Assembly (NCBI GenBank): GCA_029859385.1
Contig: JAOUDF010000164.1
Coordinates: forward strand, 1-5,517
Origin: Nitrospirota bacterium
Lineage (GTDB): Bacteria; Nitrospirota; JAOUDF01
Length of the DNA: 5,517 nucleotides
Direction of reading: 5' to 3'
Part shown: piece after piece, positions 1-5,517 of the stretch
Layout: every line of letters starts with the position of its first letter
Numbering within the stretch: position 1 is the stretch's first letter
The notes under the pieces: model-generated
Seen by the model: the letters and a program-made list of their open reading frames with translations, nothing else
The model's database searches: none
Told to the model about the DNA's origin: nothing
Made by a program: the position numbers and the translations under genes

Positions 1-1719
1 CATCAGCCGATGAGTAATGAGGACGGCTCTATCTGGATTGTCTTTAATGGCGAGATATACAATTTTCTTGAGCTCAAAGACCAGCTTGAAAAGAACGGGC
101 ATACTTTTCGTTCACATAGCGATACCGAGACCATCATTCATCTTTATGAAGAAGAGGGTGTTGAGTGTGTAAAGCGACTTAGGGGAATGTTTGCCTTTGC
201 CATCTGGGACGAAAAAAAACAGCGTCTGTTACTTGCCAGAGATAGGCTGGGCAAGAAACCACTGGTATATGCAAGGCGAAGCGATAGCTTGGTATTTGCT
301 TCTGAGATCAAAGCGATACTGCAAGATCCGTCAGTACAGGCGGTGGTTGACAAAACCGCTCTACATCACTTCCTGACTTACTTCTACGTACCGAGCCCCC
401 ATACAGCTTTTTCAGGAATCAATAAACTCCCTGCCGGTCATATTCTCATTTGGGAGAAGAGTGACATAAGAATCGAGCGTTATTGGGACCTTCATTATCA
501 ACCAAAGTTGAGACTTGATTCCGAGAGGGAATATTGTGATCAATTCCTTCATACTTTTGAAGATGCGGTAAGGGCCAGGCTTATCAGTGACGTGCCTCTG
601 GGCGCCTTTCTTAGTGGCGGCATAGATTCATCAGCTGTAGTTGCCATAATGAGTCGCATTATGTCCCAGCCGGTTAAAACATTTTCAATAGGTTTTGAAG
701 ACGAAGATTTTAGTGAACTGGAATTCGCCCGGATAGTCGCCAAAAGATATGGAACGGACCATCATGAATTCGTGGTAAAACCGGATGCGGTTTCCGTATT
801 ACCTAAACTTGTGTGGCACTACAACGAGCCTTTCGCCGATTCATCCGCAATCCCCACCTGGTACGTGTCGAAAATAACCCGGGAACATGTCACCGTTGCC
901 TTGAGCGGCGATGGTGGAGATGAATCTTATGCGGGGTATCAACGTTACAAAGCAGACCTGTTCTCTTCCTGGTACTATCGGTTGCCCAAAGCCGTTAGAG
1001 AAGGACTCCTAAGACCATTAGCCGAAAAGCTCCCTTACCGCGATTCCCAGAAAAGTTTTATACGACGGGCAAAACGTTTCATAACGTCCGTGGAGAGCAA
1101 TCGACAGCGGCAATATATAAAGTTCATAGGCGCCTTTGACAACATGATGAAAGAGGAACTCTACAGCGAGGCATTCAGAACTGACATGGCCTCTGTTGAC
1201 TCCATTAAATTGCTGGAACACTGGTACGGGATTACCGATGCCACAAACTTCACAGAGAAGACGCTCTATGCCGATACCATGTCGTATCTTCCGGATAACA
1301 TTCTTGTAAAAGTTGACATTGCGGGAATGGGCAACTCTCTGGAAACACGCGCTCCTTTTCTGGATCATCACCTGGTTGAATTCGCGGCTTCTCTACCGCC
1401 TAATATGAAGATGCGCGGTTTGACTCAGAAGTATATTTTGAAGAGGGCTTTTTCTGATCTTCTTCCAGCGGAGATCCTCTACAGGAAGAAGATGGGGTTT
1501 GGCGTTCCCATAGAGCGATGGATAAGGGGAGAATTGAAGGATATGGTTCGCGATGCTCTACTGAGTGACCGCAGTATCAAGCGCGGCTATTTCAATCGCA
1601 GCTATGTTGAGACGTTGGTGAAGGACCATATGAGTAAGAGGAAAGACAACTGCTATAGGATCTGGACCCTGCTCATGCTTGAATTGTGGCATAGAATGTT
1701 CATCGATGGTGATACCTGA
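1..1719 (+). CDS. asnB: Asparagine synthase (glutamine-hydrolysing)-like amidotransferase, 5' end outside window
   Basis: The reading frame is open from base 1: the first codons give HQP before the Met at base 10, matching the conserved GHQPM stretch inside the AsnB glutaminase domain. The Met at 10 is therefore internal, and roughly 75 N-terminal residues, including the catalytic Cys after the initiator Met, lie upstream. 572 residues are visible. Counting from base 1, the glutaminase (class II GATase) part shows NGEIYN (16-21), RGMFAFAIWD and ARDRLG. The synthetase domain shows the ATP-pyrophosphatase loop SGGIDSS (205-211), SGDGGDE (302-308), LPDNILVKVD (430-439), ETRAPFLD (448-455) and KKMGFGVP (496-503). 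The family uses glutamine nitrogen and ATP to amidate a carboxyl group, classically aspartate. In polysaccharide clusters such paralogues are associated with amidation of sugar acids or are of unproven role, including the amidotransferases of exosortase/EPS loci. It overlaps the next gene by one base. G+C is about 45%, well below its neighbours. The fold assignment is firm; the substrate is unknown. Confidence 0.95.
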   Translation, partial: HQPMSNEDGSIWIVFNGEIYNFLELKDQLEKNGHTFRSHSDTETIIHLYEEEGVECVKRLRGMFAFAIWDEKKQRLLLARDRLGKKPLVYARRSDSLVFASEIKAILQDPSVQAVVDKTALHHFLTYFYVPSPHTAFSGINKLPAGHILIWEKSDIRIERYWDLHYQPKLRLDSEREYCDQFLHTFEDAVRARLISDVPLGAFLSGGIDSSAVVAIMSRIMSQPVKTFSIGFEDEDFSELEFARIVAKRYGTDHHEFVVKPDAVSVLPKLVWHYNEPFADSSAIPTWYVSKITREHVTVALSGDGGDESYAGYQRYKADLFSSWYYRLPKAVREGLLRPLAEKLPYRDSQKSFIRRAKRFITSVESNRQRQYIKFIGAFDNMMKEELYSEAFRTDMASVDSIKLLEHWYGITDATNFTEKTLYADTMSYLPDNILVKVDIAGMGNSLETRAPFLDHHLVEFAASLPPNMKMRGLTQKYILKRAFSDLLPAEILYRKKMGFGVPIERWIRGELKDMVRDALLSDRSIKRGYFNRSYVETLVKDHMSKRKDNCYRIWTLLMLELWHRMFIDGDT

Positions 1720-2912
1720 TGGTACCTCCCCCAATACAGGCAGGAAAAGATTTTAAAATCAGCTTCATCATCGCCCGTTATCCGCCTCTTTCGGGCGGCA
1801 CCGAGGCCCAGGCAAAGCGTCTCGCCGAATCACTGGCCGAGAGGGGGGCAAAGGTCACCGTATTGACCAGGGCCTTTCCCGGCCTGCCGCTTCACGAAGA
1901 GGACAGGGGGGTTACGGTTCGGCGCCTGTGGGTTCCCGGGTCGGGCGCCGTGGCATCGGCGGCATTCCTCTGTTCGCTCAGGGCCGTCCTCCTGCAGGAA
2001 CGCGATCAATTCGATATCTACCACCTCCACCTGGCATCATCCCACGCCATTCTCGCCGGATATCTTGCCCCACAGCTCGGGGTGCCGACGGTGTTGAAGT
2101 TCGGGGCCACACGCGAGTTCGGTGATGTCGGCACGTCAAAGAAGAAACCGGGGGGGCAGTGGAAGCTCGATTTTCTCAAGAACAGGATCGACGCCTTTGT
2201 CTGTACCAGCCGTGAGATGCAGGAAGAGGTCACCGCCGAGGGCTTCGATCCTTCCCGTACGCACCTTATACCTAACGGTGTCGACACAAACTCTTACAAA
2301 CCGTTGTCAGCGTCAGAGCGTGAAAAGATGCGTCAGCAGCTGGGGCTCGATAGCAGGCCGACCACCCTCTTTTCCGGACGGCTTGCTCCCCAGAAAGGGT
2401 TGGAGTTTTTGCTGGACGCCTGGAAAGAGGTGCTGCTCAGGCAGCCCGAAGCCCTGCTGATAATCGCCGGAAGCGGTGATCTCCAAACGCAACTCACGGA
2501 CGAGGCAGAGGAGCTCGGCGTTGCATCCTCCCTTCGTTTTACCGGCCAGCTTGAGCCGGAAGTGCTCAAAAACTATTACCAGGCTGTCGACCTCTTCGTC
2601 CTTCCGTCGCTGGCGGAGGGGCTCTCCAATGCGCTGCTGGAGGCAATGGCGTGCGGTCTGCCGGTGGTGGCCAGCCGGGTGGGCGGCAACGAGGACGCAG
2701 TTCTCGACGGCATCAACGGGCACCTTGTGGAACCGGCCCAGGCCGCGCCTCTTGCCAATGCAATCATCGGGGCCCTTGAAGACCGTGCAGCGGCATCGGC
2801 CATGGGTCTACAGGGGAGGAAGTCGATGGAAGCGAATTATTCGATGGGGGCCGTTACCGACCGTTATCTCGAGCTGTACCGAGGGTTGGTGGGGCTCCGT
2901 GAAAGGGGTTGA
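1719..2912 (+). CDS. Glycosyltransferase family 4 (GT-B fold)
   Basis: This 397-residue protein has the usual length of a GT4 enzyme. The N-terminal acceptor domain begins with a beta strand and glycine-rich loop (ISFIIARYPPLSGGTEAQ, about 14-31), followed by a helix and a YHLHLASSHA segment (101-110). The C-terminal nucleotide-sugar domain starts after IPNGVD (184-189). It carries GRLAPQKG (220-227, with the phosphate-contacting Arg and Lys) and the retaining-GT EX7E motif with E300 and E308 in PSLAEGLSNALLEAM. There is no signal peptide or membrane span, so it is probably a cytoplasmic enzyme acting at the inner membrane face on a lipid-linked glycan. The ATG shares its A with the TGA of the amidotransferase (TGATG). 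No good Shine-Dalgarno sequence precedes it, so translation is probably coupled to the upstream gene. A TTG start follows 3 bases after its stop. The overall pattern is closest to PimA-like GT4 proteins. Donor and acceptor cannot be read from sequence. Confidence 0.93.
   Translation: MVPPPIQAGKDFKISFIIARYPPLSGGTEAQAKRLAESLAERGAKVTVLTRAFPGLPLHEEDRGVTVRRLWVPGSGAVASAAFLCSLRAVLLQERDQFDIYHLHLASSHAILAGYLAPQLGVPTVLKFGATREFGDVGTSKKKPGGQWKLDFLKNRIDAFVCTSREMQEEVTAEGFDPSRTHLIPNGVDTNSYKPLSASEREKMRQQLGLDSRPTTLFSGRLAPQKGLEFLLDAWKEVLLRQPEALLIIAGSGDLQTQLTDEAEELGVASSLRFTGQLEPEVLKNYYQAVDLFVLPSLAEGLSNALLEAMACGLPVVASRVGGNEDAVLDGINGHLVEPAQAAPLANAIIGALEDRAAASAMGLQGRKSMEANYSMGAVTDRYLELYRGLVGLRERG
2902..2908 (+). 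promoter_or_regulatory. Ribosome binding site supporting the TTG start at 2916
   Basis: AAAGGGG lies within the last codons of the upstream glycosyltransferase. Its AGGGG core ends 7 bases before the TTG at 2916, which is ideal Shine-Dalgarno spacing. It decides the start of the methyltransferase, because that frame has no ATG before codon 136. Confidence 0.7.
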
Positions 2913-2915
2913 ACT

Positions 2916-3899
2916 TTGGCAGCGCTACGGGAAGGAGCAGAGCGCCTCATAAAAAGGTCTTTCCTTGCGGCATCGGCGTATTACACCCTGACCGACTGCC
3001 TTGCGGAGCTGCTTGAGAAGACCGGTCGCATAAAGACCAGGTCGGGCACCATCCATTCAGGCAGGGACCTGGGAAGTTCCCTCGAGTACATCGAGGAAGT
3101 GTTCGGCGACTACAAAAGATATTCAGGCGTAAAGGCCTTTCATGGGCGGGTTGTCGAACTGGGGCCCGGCGACAACAGTGGAGTCGCCCTCCTTTTTATC
3201 AACGACGGCTGTAGCGGAGTCGACCTTGTCGACCGGTTCTACTCCATCCGCGACGAGAGTCAGCAGTCGGCAATCTACCGGGAACTGGCCGGAAAATATC
3301 CCGTCATTGCCGGGCATTGCATGGACGGGACTACCGTGCTGCCCGAGGCCGGTTTCAGAGGCGTGCAGCGTCATTATGGGAAGTCAGCTGCCGCGGAAGA
3401 GTTCTTTCGCACTCACGGCCCTTACGATTTCATTGTTTCCAGGGCAGTGATGGAGCATCTCTACGACCCGGTTTCGGCACTCAAGGACATGGCGAAGTCA
3501 TTGGCGCCGGGCGGGATGATGCTGCACAAGGTGGACCTTCGCGACCACGGCATGTATTCGGGCTATTTTCATGAGCAGCGGTTTCTGCAGATCCCTTCGG
3601 CGCTATTTAGCCGCATGACCCGCGCATCGGGACGGCCAAACAGGGTACTGGTGAACCGGTATCGTGATACCCTTGAAAAGTGCGGACTTCAGGTCTCCAT
3701 ATTTGTCACACGACTTGCTTCAGTGGGAGACATAATGCCGCATTGTCTCTATAATGACATTGCCGGCGAGGCCAGGGAACAGGCGATTGCCTCTGTCCGT
3801 TCGGTCAGGGACCGGTTTGCCGGGGAATTCCAGGCACTTTCGGATGAAGACCTGAGTGTTACCGGTTTTTTTCTCGTCGCGAAAAAGAGGATAGACTAG
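2916..3899 (+). CDS. Class I SAM-dependent methyltransferase of a polysaccharide cluster
   Basis: This 327-residue protein has a Rossmann-type methyltransferase core in its middle. Motif I is VVELGPGDNSG (79-89), the glycine-rich SAM-binding loop. The acidic end of the second strand is probably in GVDLVDRF (101-108). The DFIVSRAVMEHLYDP segment (171-185), followed by LKDMAKSLAPGGMML (189-203), resembles the motif IV and post-motif region of the Methyltransf_11/23 type. About 75 residues precede the core, starting with a basic, amphipathic stretch (RLIKRSFLAASAYY). About 120 residues follow, forming a C-terminal extension ending in a VTGFFLVAKK strand, as in the last strand of this fold. There is no signal peptide. 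The TTG start is chosen because AGGGG lies 7 bases upstream and the first in-frame ATG is at codon 136, past motif I. Placed between two glycosyltransferases, it probably methylates a sugar or glycan end (O-methylation), but the acceptor is unknown and a lipid or other substrate is possible. Confidence 0.85.
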   Translation: MAALREGAERLIKRSFLAASAYYTLTDCLAELLEKTGRIKTRSGTIHSGRDLGSSLEYIEEVFGDYKRYSGVKAFHGRVVELGPGDNSGVALLFINDGCSGVDLVDRFYSIRDESQQSAIYRELAGKYPVIAGHCMDGTTVLPEAGFRGVQRHYGKSAAAEEFFRTHGPYDFIVSRAVMEHLYDPVSALKDMAKSLAPGGMMLHKVDLRDHGMYSGYFHEQRFLQIPSALFSRMTRASGRPNRVLVNRYRDTLEKCGLQVSIFVTRLASVGDIMPHCLYNDIAGEAREQAIASVRSVRDRFAGEFQALSDEDLSVTGFFLVAKKRID

Positions 3900-3906
3900 A
3901 CAAGTA

Positions 3907-5061
3907 ATGAGTAAAACCAGCGACAAGACCAGAATCCTCTACGTCATCACCAGCAGCGGCATCGGGGGCGCTGAAAAGCAGCTCTACGAGCTGGTCAACC
4001 GGCTCGACAAGGACCGCTTCGAGCCCTTTGTCTGCTCCCTCAAACCCCTTGGCGGCATCGGTGAGATGCTGAAGAATGAGGGCATTGCTATCTTCTCCCT
4101 CGACATGCCCGATGTCGGCGGCATACGCGGCATGGGGGTGACCATGCGGAGCATCTACCGTCTGCTCATGCTCACGGTCTCGCTGTCGCCTCACCTTATC
4201 CACACCTGGCTCTTCCGCGCCAACCAGGTGGGCCGTTTCATAGGCTGGGTGCAGGATGTCCCGGTCGTTTCATCAATCAGGGTCCAGGAGGTGGAGAAGG
4301 GGTACCATCACACCTGCGACGGCAAGACCTCCTTCATGGTCGACCACTACACCGCCGTTTCCGACGAGGTCCGCGACTTCACCATTCAGAAATCGAAGCT
4401 GAAACCCGAAAAGATAACCACCATCGTCAACGGCATCGACATGACGCCCTTTGACATTACAACGCCCGACGCGGCGTTGGCCGGGCAGCTGGGGATCCAG
4501 CCGGGTGACAGGGTATTGACCACCGTCGGACGTCTCAACCGGCAGAAGGGGCTTCCCGTCCTGCTCCAGGCATTCAAAGGAGTACTGGATACCGTCCCTG
4601 AGGCACGGCTGCTGGTGGTGGGTGAGGGGGAGGAGCTGGAGCCCCTGAAGACAATGGCCCGGGAGATGGGTATCGAACAGCGGGTCCTCTTTCCGGGGCT
4701 CAGACGTGATATCCCGGCAATCCTGGCTCGGACCGAAGTCTTTGTGCTGCCGTCGCTGTGGGAGGGGATGCCCAACGCCGTGCTTGAGGCCATGGCCACC
4801 GGCAGGCCCGTGGTGGCCACGCGGGTAGGGGGCGTCTCCGAACTGATGGTGGAAGGGGAGACCGGCGTCATCGTGCCGCCGTCGGATGCCCCGGCACTTC
4901 AACAGGCGATTCTTGCCATGCTGAGCAACCCGGAACAGGCCCGGCTCATGGGTGAGAAGGGACGAGAGAGGGCAATGAAGCATTTCGATATCCGCCTCAC
5001 CGTCCGAAAGACCGAAGAGCTCTACCGTCGTGTTCTCAAGCAAAGGGGAGTGGAAGTTTAG
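3907..5061 (+). CDS. Glycosyltransferase family 4 (GT-B fold, WbnK-like)
   Basis: This 384-residue protein is a complete GT4 enzyme. The N-terminal domain opens with RILYVITSSGIGGAEKQL (9-26), the GGAE loop typical of O-antigen and capsule GT4 enzymes. It continues with a PHLIHTWLFRANQVGR segment (95-110) like that of the WbnK-type subgroup. The donor domain follows VNGID (174-178) and has GRLNRQKG (208-215), VVGEGEE (237-243) and the EX7E motif with E286 and E294 in PSLWEGMPNAVLEAM. No membrane segment or signal peptide is apparent, so it probably works on the cytoplasmic side of the inner membrane, adding a sugar to a lipid-linked intermediate with retention of configuration. The ATG at 3907 lies 7 bases after the methyltransferase stop. 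An in-frame TAG at 3892-3894 rules out a longer form, and the first strand begins at residue 9. The ribosome site is weak: AAGAGG (3885-3890) lies 16 bases upstream, so coupling is likely. The stop overlaps the next GTG start by one base. Confidence 0.94.
   Translation: MSKTSDKTRILYVITSSGIGGAEKQLYELVNRLDKDRFEPFVCSLKPLGGIGEMLKNEGIAIFSLDMPDVGGIRGMGVTMRSIYRLLMLTVSLSPHLIHTWLFRANQVGRFIGWVQDVPVVSSIRVQEVEKGYHHTCDGKTSFMVDHYTAVSDEVRDFTIQKSKLKPEKITTIVNGIDMTPFDITTPDAALAGQLGIQPGDRVLTTVGRLNRQKGLPVLLQAFKGVLDTVPEARLLVVGEGEELEPLKTMAREMGIEQRVLFPGLRRDIPAILARTEVFVLPSLWEGMPNAVLEAMATGRPVVATRVGGVSELMVEGETGVIVPPSDAPALQQAILAMLSNPEQARLMGEKGRERAMKHFDIRLTVRKTEELYRRVLKQRGVEV
5044..5056 (+). promoter_or_regulatory. Ribosome binding region for the GTG start at 5061
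   Basis: Two purine-rich stretches precede the GTG: AGGGGAG (5044-5050, 10 bases upstream) and GGAAG (5052-5056, 4 bases upstream). The first is the stronger match to the 16S tail, though its spacing is slightly long. Together with the TAGTG stop-start overlap they support initiation at 5061, immediately before the FAD-binding strand. Confidence 0.55.
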
Positions 5062-5517
5062 TGATACTCATTCTCGGCGCCGGCCTTGCCGGCCTCAGCA
5101 CCGCATACCACCTTGTAAAGGATTACGTCGTCTTCGAGCGTGAAGAGCGTCCCGGCGGCCTTTGCCGTACGCGCCAAGCCGGAGGATTCCACTTCGATTA
5201 CACCGGCCACCTGCTTCATCTGCGCAACGACTACACAAAGCAACTTATCACCGAACTGCTGCCCGATGCCTTCGCCACCTGGTCGCGCAGCGCCTGGATA
5301 TTCTCCCATGGCGTCTACACACCGTATCCATTCCAGGCCAACACCTTCGGTCTGCCGCCGGAGGTGATAAAGGAATGCCTCATGGGCTACTTCGAGGCCC
5401 GGGAGGCGTGGATAAAGTCAGCCGACGACGGGGCCAGGACAGCTGCAGATCCCGAGGAGAGCTTCGAACACTGGGTCCTGCGCGTCTTTGGTCGGGGGTA
5501 CGCCAGGCACTTCATGT
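5061..5517 (+). CDS. FAD-dependent oxidoreductase, UDP-galactopyranose mutase-like (amine oxidase superfamily), 3' end outside window
   Basis: 152 residues are visible before the window ends; family members usually have about 400-500. The protein starts directly with the FAD-binding beta-alpha-beta unit: MILILGAGLAGLSTAYHL with GAGLAG at 6-11, then an acidic ribose-binding residue in VVFERE (E26) and the RPGGLCRT loop (30-37). DYTGHLLH (46-53), PYPFQ (88-92) and FEHWVLRVFGRGYARHFM (135-152) resemble the eukaryotic UGM signatures GGH, YPFQ and a W..R..G.G.A..FM stretch, as I recall them from the Aspergillus enzyme. UGM converts UDP-galactopyranose to UDP-galactofuranose with reduced FAD, in the cytoplasm. 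Related bacterial proteins in glycan clusters are often labelled protoporphyrinogen oxidase or amine oxidase-like, so the reaction is open. The GTG start overlaps the TAG of the preceding glycosyltransferase (TAGTG). The flavin-binding fold is sure, UGM-like kinship is likely, and mutase activity is only a proposal. Confidence 0.85.
   Translation, partial: MILILGAGLAGLSTAYHLVKDYVVFEREERPGGLCRTRQAGGFHFDYTGHLLHLRNDYTKQLITELLPDAFATWSRSAWIFSHGVYTPYPFQANTFGLPPEVIKECLMGYFEAREAWIKSADDGARTAADPEESFEHWVLRVFGRGYARHFM

Noticed and set aside
10..12. ATG at base 10 as the true start of the amidotransferase
   Set aside because: The frame is open upstream, the preceding codons encode the conserved HQP of the family, and a start here would lack the catalytic Cys and the first strands of the glutaminase domain.
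212..219. A run of eight A residues in the amidotransferase gene as a possible slippage or phase-variation site
   Set aside because: The frame stays intact and the family motifs continue across it; a single short run is not enough evidence. The same applies to the G7 run at 2150-2156 and the T7 run at 3866-3872.
1018..1371. A 117-codon open frame on the - strand, opposite the amidotransferase
   Set aside because: It overlaps conserved synthetase-domain sequence and shows no domain; it is a shadow of the real gene.
2476..2952. A 158-codon + strand frame spanning the end of the first glycosyltransferase and the start of the methyltransferase
   Set aside because: Its product is Arg-, Trp- and Ser-rich, typical of an out-of-frame reading of GC-rich coding DNA, and it conflicts with the EX7E-bearing frame.
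3220..3234. Repeated GTCGAC in the methyltransferase gene
   Set aside because: Two close copies simply encode the VDLVD segment of the SAM-binding core; no wider repeat is present.
4273..5043. A 256-codon open frame on the - strand, opposite the second glycosyltransferase
   Set aside because: It lies wholly inside a strongly supported GT4 gene of high G+C, where antisense frames stay open by chance. Its translation is rich in His, Gly, Arg and Pro with no recognisable motif.
5078..5096. GC-rich inverted repeat (GCCGGC copies) near the start of the flavoenzyme gene, as a terminator or attenuator
   Set aside because: It encodes the required GAGLAG motif, has no following T run, and lies inside the coding region.

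Overview
The window is a compact stretch of a bacterial surface-polysaccharide (O-antigen, capsule or exopolysaccharide) gene cluster, with every gene on the + strand. It holds five protein genes. In order they are a class B asparagine synthetase-like amidotransferase (cut by the left edge), a GT4 glycosyltransferase, a class I SAM-dependent methyltransferase, a second GT4 glycosyltransferase, and an FAD-dependent oxidoreductase resembling UDP-galactopyranose mutase (cut by the right edge). There are no RNA genes, mobile elements, CRISPR arrays, convincing promoters or terminators, and no non-coding gap longer than 7 bases.

The layout is that of one operon. The junctions are a 1-base TGATG overlap at 1717-1721, a 3-base gap before a TTG start at 2916, a 7-base gap before the ATG at 3907, and a 1-base TAGTG overlap at 5059-5063. 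The window therefore sits inside one transcript whose promoter lies upstream and whose end lies downstream.

The genes fit together as a glycan assembly and decoration set. The two GT4 enzymes would add sugars from nucleotide-sugar donors to a growing lipid-linked glycan on the cytoplasmic face of the membrane. The methyltransferase would methylate a sugar, lipid or acyl group. The amidotransferase could convert a carboxyl group, such as that of a uronic acid, to an amide. The UGM-like flavoenzyme may supply or alter a nucleotide sugar. These substrates are inferred from family and context; none is shown by the sequence.

The organism is a bacterium with a GC-rich genome, about 60% G+C in the last four genes by hand count of sample lines, using Shine-Dalgarno signals and ATG, TTG and GTG starts. 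The gene content and protein style would fit a Gram-negative such as a Desulfuromonadales/Geobacter-like bacterium, but this is a weak guess. The amidotransferase gene is clearly poorer in G+C (about 45% in sampled lines), and composition changes sharply just after its stop codon. This suggests the cluster was assembled from pieces of different origin. I see no clearly new biological system; the most notable points are the composition break and the eukaryote-like UGM motifs in the last gene.
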